Part shown: piece after piece, positions 1 to 12,886 of the stretch
How the letters are laid out: every line of letters starts with the position of its first letter
How positions within the stretch are numbered: position 1 is the first letter of the stretch
Source of the DNA: Sphingomonas swuensis
GTDB lineage: Bacteria; Pseudomonadota; Alphaproteobacteria; Sphingomonadales; Sphingomonadaceae
Reading direction: 5' to 3'
Length of the DNA: 64,000 bases
NCBI RefSeq assembly: GCF_039538045.1
Contig: NZ_BAABBQ010000001.1
Span: 2,502,001-2,566,000 of the forward strand
The notes under the pieces: generated by a model
What the model saw: only the letters and a program-made list of their open reading frames with translations
The model's database searches: none
What the model was told of the DNA's origin: nothing
Program-made: the position numbers and the translations under genes

Positions 1-1
1 C

Positions 2-244
2 CGCGCCCTGGGCGAGACCGCACCGCTGCTGATGATCGGCATGCGCGCCTTTATCGTCTCGCCGCCGCAGGGGATCACCGACCCCGCCACTGTTCTCCCG
101 GTCCAGATTTTCCTCTGGTCCGACGAGGTCGATCGCGCGTTCGTCGAGAAGACCAGCGCCGCGATCATCGTCCTCCTGCTGTTCATGCTGATGATGAACG
201 GCCTCGCCATCTATCTTCGCAATCGCTTCGAGCGCCGCTGGTAA
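2..244 (+). CDS. pstA: PstA, phosphate ABC transporter permease (C-terminal part)
   Basis: Only the last 80 codons are in the window; the reading frame is open from base 2. PstA is one of the two inner-membrane channel subunits of the high-affinity phosphate importer PstSCAB. The visible part has the end of the permease domain with a conserved RALGETAPL stretch (part of the loop that contacts the ATPase in this family) and a final hydrophobic membrane segment before a basic tail. The stop lies 12 bases before pstB, so the genes are co-transcribed. The identification relies on this motif and on pstB, phoU and phoB following in order. Confidence 0.93.
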   Translation, partial: RALGETAPLLMIGMRAFIVSPPQGITDPATVLPVQIFLWSDEVDRAFVEKTSAAIIVLLLFMLMMNGLAIYLRNRFERRW

Positions 245-256
245 GGCCCGCAACCA

Positions 257-1186
257 ATGACCGACGAAAAGCAGCCCATCCTGACCAACTCGGCGGTACC
301 CTTCCCGTCGACTGTGGTCGCGCGCGTGGCGTCCGAGAACGATCCCCTCGCCCCCGGCCTTCCACCCGAGGAGCAGCAGTCGGCATCGACAAACCGTGCG
401 GCCCCGGCGGTCGACCTCGACCCCGGCACTTCGCCCAAGATGCGGGCCGAGGACGTCAAGGTCTATTACGGTGAGAAGCAGGCGCTGAAGGGCGTCTCGA
501 TCGAGGTGCACGACGACAAGGTCACCGCCTTCATCGGCCCGTCGGGCTGCGGCAAGTCGACCTTCCTGCGCTGCCTCAACCGGATGAACGACACGATCGC
601 CGGCGCCCGCGTGACCGGCACGATCACCCTCGATGGCGAAGACATCACCTCGCCCGACATGGACGTCGTCCAACTCCGCGCCCGGGTCGGCATGGTGTTC
701 CAGAAGCCCAACCCCTTCCCCAAGTCGATCTTCGAGAACGTCGCCTACGGGCCGCGCATCCACGGCCTCGCCAGCGGCAAGGACGAAATGGACGCGATCG
801 TCGAGAAGAGCCTTCGCCGCGCGGGCCTGTGGGACGAGGTCAAGGATCGCCTCGGCGAAAGCGGCACTGCGCTTTCGGGCGGCCAGCAGCAGCGCCTGTG
901 CATCGCCCGCGCCATCGCGGTCGACCCCGAGGTCATCCTGATGGACGAGCCCTGCTCGGCGCTCGACCCGATCGCCACCGCCAAGATCGAGGAGCTCATC
1001 CACGAGCTTCGCGGCCGCTACGCCATCGCGATCGTCACCCACAACATGCAGCAGGCGGCGCGGGTCAGCCAGCGGACCGCCTTCTTCCACCTCGGCGAAC
1101 TGATCGAATACGGCAAGACGAGCGACATCTTCACCAATCCGCGCGAGCAGCGCACCCAGGACTACATCACCGGCCGCTACGGCTGA
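257..1186 (+). CDS. pstB: PstB, phosphate ABC transporter ATPase
   Basis: 309-residue ATPase that powers phosphate import through PstC/PstA. Walker [10 protein letters not shown] is at residues 94-102, the signature LSGGQ at 206-210, Walker B VILMDEP at 226-232 and the switch histidine at 262. The ABC domain begins near residue 63; most PstB proteins are about 250-260 residues, so this one carries some 60 extra N-terminal residues rich in Pro, Ala and Ser that look disordered. The upstream ATG is kept because a weak purine-rich site precedes it; the internal ATG at codon 62 has none. Second gene in the pstA-pstB-phoU-phoB run. Confidence 0.97.
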   Translation: MTDEKQPILTNSAVPFPSTVVARVASENDPLAPGLPPEEQQSASTNRAAPAVDLDPGTSPKMRAEDVKVYYGEKQALKGVSIEVHDDKVTAFIGPSGCGKSTFLRCLNRMNDTIAGARVTGTITLDGEDITSPDMDVVQLRARVGMVFQKPNPFPKSIFENVAYGPRIHGLASGKDEMDAIVEKSLRRAGLWDEVKDRLGESGTALSGGQQQRLCIARAIAVDPEVILMDEPCSALDPIATAKIEELIHELRGRYAIAIVTHNMQQAARVSQRTAFFHLGELIEYGKTSDIFTNPREQRTQDYITGRYG

Positions 1187-1199
1187 GGGGAGCTTATCT

Positions 1200-1895
1200 G
1201 TGGCAACTCAGGGACATACGCTGAAGGCTTTCGACGAGGATCTCGACCGCCTCCGGGCGCTCATCACCGAGATGGGCGGCCGGGCCGAGCATGCGATCAT
1301 CGAGGCGATGCGCTGCCTGTCCGAGCGCGACCTCGACGGCGCGCTTCGGGTGATCGAGGAAGACAAGAAGATCGACGCGCTCGAGGCGGAGACCGAACGC
1401 CGCGCGATCCAGATCATCGCGTTGCGTGCGCCGATGGCTGGCGACCTTCGCGACGTCGTCGCCGCGCTCAAGATCTCGGGCGTGGTCGAGCGCATCGGCG
1501 ACTATGCCAAGAACATCGCCAAGCGCGTGCCGCTGTTAGAAGGCGCGGCCAAGATCGAGCCGCTGTCGCTGCTGCCCGAAATGGCCCGCATCGCCACCGC
1601 GATGGTCCATGACGTGCTCAACGCCTTCGTCCAGCGCGACTCCGACGCCGCCCTTCGGGTGTGCGAGCGCGACAAGGCGGTCGACGATTTCTACGACAGC
1701 ATCTTCCGCACGCTCCTCACCCACATGATGGAGAACCCGCACATCATCGGGCAGTCGGCGCACCTGCTGTTCGTCGCCAAGAACCTCGAGCGGGTCGGCG
1801 ACCACGCCACCAACATTGCCGAGATGGTCTTCTACGCCGCGACCGGCCAGCAGATGGCGGACCGGGTCAAGGGCGCTGAAGGGCTGTCCAGCTGA
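1200..1895 (+). CDS. phoU: PhoU, phosphate signalling regulator
   Basis: 231-residue cytoplasmic helical protein that in this family links the Pst transporter to the PhoR/PhoB two-component system and damps phosphate uptake. It has the two tandem three-helix PhoU repeats, each with a metal-binding type signature: ERIGDYAKNIAKR in the first half and ERVGDHATNIAEM in the second. Translation begins at a GTG, preceded by the Shine-Dalgarno-like GGGGAG. It starts 13 bases after pstB and its stop overlaps the phoB start by one base, which suggests translational coupling. Confidence 0.97.
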   Translation: MATQGHTLKAFDEDLDRLRALITEMGGRAEHAIIEAMRCLSERDLDGALRVIEEDKKIDALEAETERRAIQIIALRAPMAGDLRDVVAALKISGVVERIGDYAKNIAKRVPLLEGAAKIEPLSLLPEMARIATAMVHDVLNAFVQRDSDAALRVCERDKAVDDFYDSIFRTLLTHMMENPHIIGQSAHLLFVAKNLERVGDHATNIAEMVFYAATGQQMADRVKGAEGLSS

Positions 1896-2584
1896 TGGCC
1901 GGGGCCAAGCGCCTCCTGCTGGTCGAGGACGACCGCTCGCTCGCCGACCTCATCACCTTCCATTTCGAGCGCGACGGCTATGTCGTCACGCGCACCGGTG
2001 ACGGCGAGGAAGCGCTGATCCTCGCCGAGGAGATCCGCCCCGACATCATGGTCCTCGACTGGATGATCGAGGGGATCAGCGGGATCGAGGTCTGCCGCCG
2101 CCTGCGCCGCCGCCCGGCCACCGCCAACCTGCCAATCCTGATGCTGACCGCGCGCGGTGAGGAGGACGACCGGGTCCGCGGGCTCGAGACCGGCGCCGAT
2201 GACTATATCACCAAGCCGTTCAGCCCCAAGGAGCTGGTCGCCCGCGCCGCGGCCGTGCTGCGCCGGGTCCGCCCAGCCCTCGCCGCCCAGGCGCTCGATT
2301 ATGGCGGGCTCGAGATGGACCTCGTCGCGCACCGGGTGAAGCGCGACGGCAAGAACCTCTCGCTCGGCCCGACCGAATACCGCCTGCTCCGCCACTTTCT
2401 CGAGAACCCCGGACGCGTCTTCTCGCGCCAGCAGCTGCTCGAGACGGTCTGGCCGCACAGCGAGGAGATCGAGCTTCGCACCGTCGACGTCCACATCCGC
2501 CGGCTCCGGCTGGCGATCGGCGAGCCCGACCTCATCCGGACCGTGCGCAGCGCCGGCTATGCGCTCGACGCGGTGATGGCCTGA
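1895..2584 (+). CDS. phoB: PhoB, phosphate regulon response regulator
   Basis: 229-residue OmpR/PhoB-family response regulator. The receiver domain (about residues 5-120) has the acidic pocket E11/D12/D13, phospho-acceptor D55 in MVLDWM and the conserved lysine K107 in the YITKPF segment. The C-terminal part (about 130-228) is a winged-helix DNA-binding domain with the typical GPTEYRLL and RTVDVHIRRLR stretches. Phosphorylated PhoB activates phosphate-starvation genes. The start codon overlaps the phoU stop. The partner kinase phoR is not in the window; it may lie upstream of the pst genes. Confidence 0.97.
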   Translation: MAGAKRLLLVEDDRSLADLITFHFERDGYVVTRTGDGEEALILAEEIRPDIMVLDWMIEGISGIEVCRRLRRRPATANLPILMLTARGEEDDRVRGLETGADDYITKPFSPKELVARAAAVLRRVRPALAAQALDYGGLEMDLVAHRVKRDGKNLSLGPTEYRLLRHFLENPGRVFSRQQLLETVWPHSEEIELRTVDVHIRRLRLAIGEPDLIRTVRSAGYALDAVMA

Positions 2585-2593
2585 TCCGACCCG

Positions 2594-2923
2594 TCAGGAC
2601 GCGGCGAGAAGCGCGACCAGGCTCGCCGCGACGCTGAACAGGAAGATGGCGATGATCGCCACCCAGCGGATCGAATTGGCCCTCGACCGAGCCATCGCAT
2701 CCTGGTCGAGCCAGTAGCGCCCGTTCCCCGCCTCGCGCACCTGTTCGCGCTTGACCAGATAGGCCAGCGCCTCGGCCGAACCCTTTTCCGACAGGTCGAG
2801 CGGGATCGCGCTTCGCCGGTCGATCGCCCGGCCCTTGAGCAGCTGATCGGCGATCGCCTTGCCTGAGAGCGCGGCCTGCTGCGCGGCGGCGATGATCGCG
2901 GGGTTGATTGCGGCGTTGACCAT
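2594..2923 (-). CDS. Small membrane-anchored hypothetical protein
   Basis: 109-residue protein, family not recognised. The first 80 residues are soluble and include a segment (about 40-75) that resembles a small winged-helix fold, ending in the phrase GRYWLDQDAM. Residues about 86-107 form one strongly hydrophobic segment, so it is probably a tail-anchored inner-membrane protein. Its stop lies 9 bases from the phoB stop (convergent), and its start is 73 bases from the divergent Ku gene. Confidence 0.7.
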   Translation of the reverse strand: MVNAAINPAIIAAAQQAALSGKAIADQLLKGRAIDRRSAIPLDLSEKGSAEALAYLVKREQVREAGNGRYWLDQDAMARSRANSIRWVAIIAIFLFSVAASLVALLAAS

Positions 2924-2996
2924 CCGTGGACAGTAACGGAACCGCGCTCGCCTCCCAAGCGATTCAGGGTCGAAACGTTTTCAAGGAGCCTGCCCA

Positions 2997-3905
2997 ATGG
3001 CCGCCCGTCCCAGCTGGCGCGGACAGATCCGCCTCGCCCTCGTCTCGATCCCCGTCGAAATCTATCCCGCCTCCAAGTCCGGCGCGAGCATCTCCTTCCA
3101 CCAGATCCACGAGCCGAGCGGCAAGCGGATCAAATATGAGAAGGTGGTGCCCGGGGTCGGGCCGGTCAGCACCGACGACATCGTCAAGGGCTATGAGATC
3201 AGCAAGGGCGAATATGTCCTGCTCGAGCCGGAGGAGATCGAGAGCGTCAAGCTCGAGAGCCGCAAGACGCTCGAGCTCGCCCACTTCGTCGATGCCGACG
3301 ACATCGACGCGCTCTACTACGAGAAGCCCTACTTCGTGGTCCCCGCCGACGACCTCGCCGAGGAGGCGTTCATCGTTCTTCGCGAAGCGCTCCGCCGAGC
3401 CCGCAAGATCGGGATCGGCCAGCTCGCCATGCGCGGCCAGGAATATGTCGTCGCGATCAAGCCGTGCGGCCGCGGAATCCTGATGGAGACGCTGCGCTAC
3501 GCCGACGAGCTCAACAAGGCGTCGAGCTATTTCCGCGAGATCGACGACGTCGAGCCCGACGCCGACCTGCTCGAACTCGCCACCAGCCTGATCGACAAGA
3601 AGAGCGGCAAGTTCGACGCCGGCGAATTCCACAACCGCTACATCGATGCGCTCAAGGGCCTCATCGACCAGAAGCGCAAGGCCAAGGGTGGCGGGCTCGT
3701 CATCCAGGACCCCGACGACGGCGCGAAGAAGCCCAAGACCAATGTCATCGACCTGATGGCCGCGCTCAAGAAGAGCCTCGGCGAAAGCAACGACAATGGC
3801 GAGCCGGCCCCGCCGAAGAAGCCCGCCGCCAAGAAAGCCGCTGCCAAGCCCGCCCCCTCGCGCAAGCCGGCCACCCCGAGAAAGGCTGCGGGGGGCAAAC
3901 GCTGA
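2997..3905 (+). CDS. ku: Ku, non-homologous end-joining DNA-end binding protein
   Basis: 302-residue bacterial Ku. As a homodimeric ring it threads onto double-strand break ends and recruits LigD. The Ku core spans about residues 8-195 (opening with WRGQIRLALVSIPVEIY). The C-terminal tail from about 255 is a low-complexity Lys/Pro/Ala extension (repeated KKPAAKKAA-type units); such tails on bacterial Ku proteins help DNA binding and sliding. The ATG is preceded by AAGGAG. LigD follows 84 bases downstream in the same direction, the classic two-gene NHEJ arrangement. Confidence 0.96.
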   Translation: MAARPSWRGQIRLALVSIPVEIYPASKSGASISFHQIHEPSGKRIKYEKVVPGVGPVSTDDIVKGYEISKGEYVLLEPEEIESVKLESRKTLELAHFVDADDIDALYYEKPYFVVPADDLAEEAFIVLREALRRARKIGIGQLAMRGQEYVVAIKPCGRGILMETLRYADELNKASSYFREIDDVEPDADLLELATSLIDKKSGKFDAGEFHNRYIDALKGLIDQKRKAKGGGLVIQDPDDGAKKPKTNVIDLMAALKKSLGESNDNGEPAPPKKPAAKKAAAKPAPSRKPATPRKAAGGKR

Positions 3906-3989
3906 TGCCCTCCTGCGGCCGCTGGGGCCCCGTACCTTTCGGCGGCGCCCTCGAGGTCACCGTTCTCCTGCCTGTGCAGGAGAACGGCC

Positions 3990-3997
<8 letters not shown>
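3905..3997 (+). CDS. Possible 30-codon leader ORF between Ku and ligD
   Basis: A micro-ORF whose ATG overlaps the Ku stop (TGATG) and whose TAA stop lies 5 bases inside ligD. It therefore bridges exactly the Ku-ligD gap. It reads through the hairpin at 3960-3987 that contains the ligD ribosome-binding site. The peptide is 30 residues with a hydrophobic middle and no recognised motif. Terminal coupling at both ends suggests a role in translational coupling rather than a functional peptide. This is inference from layout, and chance cannot be excluded for an ORF this short. Confidence 0.35.
3960..3987 (+). promoter_or_regulatory. 12-bp perfect hairpin occluding the ligD ribosome-binding site
   Basis: The left arm ccgttctcctgc (3960-3971) and right arm gcaggagaacgg (3976-3987) are exact reverse complements around a 4-base loop. 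The right arm contains AGGAGA, the only good Shine-Dalgarno for the ligD GTG at 3990. No T-tract follows, so it is not a typical intrinsic terminator. If folded in the mRNA it would hide the ligD initiation site. Confidence 0.7.
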
Positions 3998-8928
<4,931 letters not shown>

Positions 8929-8938
8929 GCTTCGCGCG

Positions 8939-9670
8939 TTAGCGCCAATCCCCGGCGCCCGCCATATAGAGGCTGACCGCGGCCAGCGCCGCCGTCTCGG
9001 CGCGGAGGATGCGCGGCCCGAGCCCGACCCCGACCGCTCCCGCGCCGAGGATGGCCGTCCGCTCGTCGGGGGTGAAGCCTCCCTCGGGCCCAATCAGGAT
9101 CGTCGCCGGTCCCGGCACCAGCACCGAAGCCATCGGCGCCCCGCCCGTCTCGTCGGCAAACAGCAGCGCCCCCTCATGCACCCCGAGCAATGCCGCCAGC
9201 TTCACCGGCTCGCCGATCTCCGGCAGCCGAGTCCGCCCGCACTGCTCGGCCGCCTCGATCGCGATCGCCCGGAGCCGCTCGGGATTGAACCGCTCGACCA
9301 CCGTCCGCTGGGTCACCACCGGCTGCAGCCGTGCGACGCCGAGTTCGGTCGCCTTCTCGACCAGCCACTCGACCGGCGCGCGCTTGATCATCGCGAAGGC
9401 GAGCGTCAGCGGCGGCAGGGTCTCGGCCGCCCGCACCTGCTCGGTCACCCGAAGCACCAGCCGCTTCTTCGCCGCCGCCTCGATCGACGCCCGCCACTCG
9501 CCGCTCGCCCCGTCGAACAGCAGAAGCTCGGCGCCCTCGCCCAGCCGAAGCACGTTGGCGAGATAATGCGCCGGCTTGCCCTCGAGCAACACCGCATGAT
9601 CCGCCGCCAGCGGCTGCTCGACGAACAGGCGTGGCAAGGATCGCGGCGGCCAGGCAGGGGTGGCGGTCAT
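8939..9670 (-). CDS. rsmE: RsmE, 16S rRNA m3U1498 methyltransferase
   Basis: 243-residue SPOUT-class methyltransferase that methylates N3 of U1498 in 16S rRNA with S-adenosylmethionine. It has an N-terminal PUA-like region (KPAHYLANVLRLGEG) and the C-terminal knotted SAM-binding motifs IGPEGGF and LGPRILRAETA. Length is normal for the family. First gene of the tight leftward group rsmE-gshA-pip. Confidence 0.96.
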   Translation of the reverse strand: MTATPAWPPRSLPRLFVEQPLAADHAVLLEGKPAHYLANVLRLGEGAELLLFDGASGEWRASIEAAAKKRLVLRVTEQVRAAETLPPLTLAFAMIKRAPVEWLVEKATELGVARLQPVVTQRTVVERFNPERLRAIAIEAAEQCGRTRLPEIGEPVKLAALLGVHEGALLFADETGGAPMASVLVPGPATILIGPEGGFTPDERTAILGAGAVGVGLGPRILRAETAALAAVSLYMAGAGDWR

Positions 9671-9717
9671 GTCGGCGCGCTAGTCGCGCGGCCTTGTGGC
9701 GGCAAGGCCCGGGCGGA

Positions 9718-10563
9718 TCAGATCGGCGTCTGCACGATGAAGGAGCGGATCAGCGCCGGGAAGTAGCCGACGACGCCGCGCACCGGCTTGCCGCCCGGGT
9801 CCTTCGCCGGAGTCCCCACCACCTTGCCGACGAGCTGGGCGCAGACCGTCTTCTCCAATGGCGCCCCGACGAGCGCGCCCGACGAGGCGCAGCTTGCCAC
9901 CGCCCCGCGCTCGTCGATCACCAGCACATGCATCAGGTTCGCAGGCCCAGCCGGATAGGGCATCTTGCGCAGCGCCGACTGCGGCAGCAGCGCATGGAGG
10001 TCGCGGACCCGCGGCATGCTCCCGCCAGGCGCGAACTGCGCCGGATCGGCGCCCCATTCGACCATCTGCTCATTCTCGCAGGTCCTAAGCGCCGCCATCG
10101 CCTGCGCGGCAGCCGGAAGCGCGAGCGGCTTCACCCGCAGCTGCTCGCCCGAAATGCTGAGTTCGCGCGCCGCGGCGAGCGCCGTCATCGCGCCCGCCGA
10201 CAGCCCGGCCATGTTGGCGAGCAGCGGAGCGCCCGCCTCCCCTTCGCGGAACACCGTCACGAAGCCGCGCGCCGCGGTCTTGCGGTCCGCCTTGAGCACC
10301 GCCTCGCCCGGAAGCCCGACCGGCTGCCGCTCGAGCCCGGGCATCGCGATCGATAGCGAATAGTCGCCCGTCCCGACATCGGTGTCGATCGTCAGCCGCG
10401 TCGCCGCCGGCTGGCTGTAGCGCCGCGACAGCGTGCACTTGCCCGGGGCGACCACCACCTCCCACCGGTCGAGCATCGGAGCGGCCGGCACCGCCTGCGC
10501 GTACGTCGGCGCGGCGACGAATCCGGGGGCGAGGAGAAGAAACGCGAGGACGGGATGACGCAT
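9718..10563 (-). CDS. Secreted hypothetical protein
   Basis: 281 residues, function not recognised. The start at 10563 gives a clean Sec signal peptide (MRHPVLAFLL..., predicted cleavage after about residue 24, near TYA-QA). An upstream in-frame ATG at 10611 would add 16 polar residues and spoil it. The mature protein has no transmembrane segment and contains paired cysteines. Its C-terminus (about 200-281) resembles the beta-rich end of periplasmic TonB-like or energy-transducer-type domains, but this is too weak to name. Transcribed towards rsmE, 47 bases away. Confidence 0.72.
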   Translation of the reverse strand: MRHPVLAFLLLAPGFVAAPTYAQAVPAAPMLDRWEVVVAPGKCTLSRRYSQPAATRLTIDTDVGTGDYSLSIAMPGLERQPVGLPGEAVLKADRKTAARGFVTVFREGEAGAPLLANMAGLSAGAMTALAAARELSISGEQLRVKPLALPAAAQAMAALRTCENEQMVEWGADPAQFAPGGSMPRVRDLHALLPQSALRKMPYPAGPANLMHVLVIDERGAVASCASSGALVGAPLEKTVCAQLVGKVVGTPAKDPGGKPVRGVVGYFPALIRSFIVQTPI

Positions 10564-10697
10564 GGAGCCTCCACTGGAGCGCCCGCGAGACTGGCCGCGC
10601 ACTCGCCCCATGGCAAGTCGACAGATCCGCCTGCCCCCGCAAGGCGCGGCTCAGCCCCCGGCGTCTCCTCGCCATCTGGCTCCGCGTCGGCCCCGGG

Positions 10698-10907
10698 TCA
10701 CTCCCAACAGGGTCGGTAGCGATAGACGAACGGAGCCGCCGTCTCGAAGGGCACGCGGCAGGCTTCGAAGGGCGCATTGGTCAGCAGGGCGGCGCGCGGC
10801 ACGCCGGTGATCCAGGATCCATCCGCGGCGGGCGCGGTGCCCGAGAGCATCAGGAAGGCACCGCAGGCGGCAAGGCGGTCGGCGGTGATACGGTAGCGGT
10901 GGTTCAT
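10698..10907 (-). CDS. Small exported hypothetical protein (69 aa)
   Basis: Short ORF opening with a basic stretch and a weak hydrophobic segment (ACGAFLMLSGTAPA) that could be a signal peptide; the remainder contains two cysteines (EACRV and YRPCWE). A Shine-Dalgarno AGAGGAA lies upstream of the ATG. The start forms an ATGA overlap with the stop of a possible 36-codon ORF upstream. Family unknown. Confidence 0.45.
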   Translation of the reverse strand: MNHRYRITADRLAACGAFLMLSGTAPAADGSWITGVPRAALLTNAPFEACRVPFETAAPFVYRYRPCWE

Positions 10908-11014
10908 CGTGCGTTCCTCTGGTCAGGAGGAACTGCCTCTGGGGCGCCGGCCCTCTGCGCGGCCTTGTCCTTGCCCCCAATCCAGACCGAACTCTTCGCG
11001 GCACCAGCAGGCAT
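10904..11014 (-). CDS. Possible 36-aa ORF coupled to the 69-aa gene
   Basis: Tiny ORF on the minus strand with GGAAGG upstream of its ATG. It ends in an ATGA overlap with the following 69-aa ORF. The peptide is hydrophilic, rich in Lys and Ala, with no recognised motif. The overlap and ribosome-binding site are the only support. Confidence 0.25.
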   Translation of the reverse strand: MPAGAAKSSVWIGGKDKAAQRAGAPEAVPPDQRNAR

Positions 11015-11145
11015 GCGCGCGCCACCTTCCGCGCCGTCGGCAGGTTGACGGATGGGTGCCGAGGATGGCACTGCACCCGCGACGCACCGACCAGCCACGG
11101 CGGCGCTGCCACGGCAGCGGCAAGCACGGACCGGGTCGATGTCTC

Positions 11146-11216
11146 GCGGGTGTAGCTCAATGGTAGAGCAGAAGCCTTCCAAGCTTACGACGAGGGTTCG
11201 ATTCCCTTCACCCGCT
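11146..11216 (+). tRNA. tRNA-Gly (anticodon UCC)
   Basis: A cloverleaf can be drawn by hand. The acceptor stem GCGGGUG (11146-11152) pairs with CACCCGC (11209-11215). The D-arm is GCUC...GAGC. The anticodon loop CUUCCAA gives UCC, and the T-arm is GAGGG-UUCGAUU-CCCUU. The discriminator is U, as usual for tRNA-Gly, and the 3' CCA is not encoded. It stands alone, 57 bases from the convergent aquaporin gene. Confidence 0.97.
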
Positions 11217-11272
11217 CATCCTAAACAGCACCTAGCAGCTCGGCGACCGTCCACGTCCGCCCGTTGCGGACA

Positions 11273-11944
11273 TTAGCTGGGATCGATCAACCACCTTGCA
11301 AGCAGTGCCGCCGCTCCCGCCCCGACAAGCTGAGCGATGATGAACGGAGGAACGTCGTGCGGGGCAATGCCGGCAAAGGTGTTCGTCAGGCTTCGTGCAA
11401 TCGTGATCGCCGGATTGGCGAAGCTGGTCGATGACGTGAACCAATATGCGGCTGTGATGTAGAGCGCCACGCTTGGAGCAACCCACTCCCGGCGAGAGCG
11501 GACAGAGCCCAGGATGGTCAGCACAAGTCCAAAGGTAGCGATCGCCTCCCCGATCCACTGACCAACTCCGGTGCGCCCCTTCACCGAGAGCTGTAGCGCC
11601 GGCAGGTCGAACATCAGGTGCGCCGCCCACGCGCCGAGAATGCCGAAGACTAGCTGCGTCGACGTGTAAAGAATGGCATCGCGCCACCTAAGCTCTCTCC
11701 GCAACGCAGCGACAAGGCTGACGGCGGGGTTCAGATGTGCGCCCGAGATGGGCCCGAATATGGTGATCAGCACGAACAGCATGGCTGCCGTGGCAAGTGT
11801 ATTGCCCAGCAGCGCCACCGCATCGTTTCCGGCACTGAGGTCCTGGGCCATGATGCCGGAGCCGATGACGCAGGCGAACAGGAAGAAGGAACCCAGTCCT
11901 TCGCTCGCAAGCCTTCGAACCATGGCCGGCGAGTTACCGGACAC
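11273..11944 (-). CDS. MIP-family aquaporin, probable arsenite channel (AqpS-like)
   Basis: 223-residue integral membrane channel of the major intrinsic protein family, with six hydrophobic segments and both half-helix motifs: NPA in HLNPAVS and NPA in FANPAIT. It overlaps arsC by 11 bases. In alphaproteobacteria such as Sinorhizobium an aquaglyceroporin (AqpS) replaces the ArsB pump and lets arsenite made by ArsC leave the cell, so the neighbour suggests the same role here. Solute selectivity cannot be read directly from the sequence. Confidence 0.85.
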   Translation of the reverse strand: MSGNSPAMVRRLASEGLGSFFLFACVIGSGIMAQDLSAGNDAVALLGNTLATAAMLFVLITIFGPISGAHLNPAVSLVAALRRELRWRDAILYTSTQLVFGILGAWAAHLMFDLPALQLSVKGRTGVGQWIGEAIATFGLVLTILGSVRSRREWVAPSVALYITAAYWFTSSTSFANPAITIARSLTNTFAGIAPHDVPPFIIAQLVGAGAAALLARWLIDPS

Positions 11945-12356
11945 GCGATCCGTCGTCGGTCAGAACCTGTTCGCCATCTTCCTTCGTGAAAGGGAGTTTC
12001 TGGTTTGCCGGAAGCAACTCCAGCACCGCTTCGGAAGGCCGGCAGAGTTTCACGCCGAGTGGCGATACGACCAGGGGCCGGTTGATGAGGAGCGGATGCG
12101 CGATCATCGCGTCGATTAGCTGGCCTTCGCTGAGTTGCGCATCGTCGAGGCGAAGGTCCGCATAAGGCGTCCCCTTCTGCCGTAGAAGGTCGCGTGCCGA
12201 CAGGTCGGCACGTTGCATGAGCCAGACGAGCAGTGCGCGGCTTGGCGGGGTCTTGAGATACTCGATGACGTGCGGCTCGATGCCTGCGTTGCGGATCATT
12301 CCCAGTGCGTTGCGCGACGTGCCGCAATCGAGATTGTGATAGATGATGACGTCCAT
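11934..12356 (-). CDS. arsC: ArsC, glutaredoxin-linked arsenate reductase
   Basis: 140-residue cytoplasmic reductase (ArsC/Spx fold) that converts arsenate to arsenite using glutathione and glutaredoxin. The catalytic cysteine C11 lies in HNLDCGTSRN, and the family arginines that bind arsenate are present (KGTPYADLRL and the NRPLVV segment). Length is standard. First gene of a two-gene leftward unit with the aquaporin. No arsR repressor or arsH is adjacent, and no obvious Shine-Dalgarno precedes the ATG. Confidence 0.94.
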   Translation of the reverse strand: MDVIIYHNLDCGTSRNALGMIRNAGIEPHVIEYLKTPPSRALLVWLMQRADLSARDLLRQKGTPYADLRLDDAQLSEGQLIDAMIAHPLLINRPLVVSPLGVKLCRPSEAVLELLPANQKLPFTKEDGEQVLTDDGSRVR

Positions 12357-12368
12357 GTTGGCTGGACA

Positions 12369-12886
12369 TATGAGCGCGATGTTACGGGCCTGCTACGTCC
12401 GCTTTCCACCCACCGGGCACCTGGAAGCGGATCACGACCACCGCCCCGCGAAAGAGGCCACAAACGCGGGCGCGGCCGTGCGGCGGAGCAGGTCGTCGCC
12501 TCTCGTCTGGCGCTGATCGTCGGCTTGCACGGCCAACAATGAAGCCGACACCCCGGCCAGGCCCTTACCTGTCCGCCCGTCCAGCACTTGCAAAGTAGGA
12601 ATTCGACTGCTCTACTTACCGGAGCGGTTCTTCCGCTTGCTCTTTCCCCTTGTCGAACCGGCGGCCCAAGACCGCTTGTCCTGGCTCCCAAGGTTGCTTC
12701 CGCGGGACGGGCTTTGTGGCATAATTGCACCAAAATGGTTCATTAAGAAGGGGCGCAATGGTCTGCGAAGACCCCGCACCCTGTGAACTTCGTGAACTTC
12801 GGGCGCTTCCCGGGCCCATTTCCGAAATTTCCGTGGCGCGGCGGCAACGATCCTGCGCTTTCCCTGCAACGTCGGCCGGCGGGAGG
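12369..12886. other. 518-base intergenic stretch without a supported gene
   Basis: This region separates arsC from the end of glpK. It holds a half copy of a dispersed motif (12395-12412, acgtccgctttccaccca) and one copy of an inverted intergenic repeat (12726-12803). A basic 36-codon minus-strand ORF at 12612-12721 ending in KSKRKNRSGK is present, but has no ribosome-binding site and no clear coding signal. I see no promoter that I can defend. Confidence 0.6.
12726..12803 (+). repeat. Intergenic repeat, copy A
   Basis: About 78 bases alignable with the reverse complement of 17038-17116 with one indel. The most conserved parts are tgcacca-aatggtt at the start and caccctgtgaacttcg-gaacttcggg at the end. 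It includes the direct 9-mer repeat gaacttcgt/gaacttcgg and, in this copy only, the small hairpin ggtct-gcga-agacc. It lies 83 bases beyond the glpK stop. Confidence 0.75.

Noticed and set aside
12612..12721. Small basic minus-strand ORF ending KSKRKNRSGK
   Set aside because: No ribosome-binding site at its ATG, and two other frames across the same bases look equally protein-like. Not enough to call a gene.
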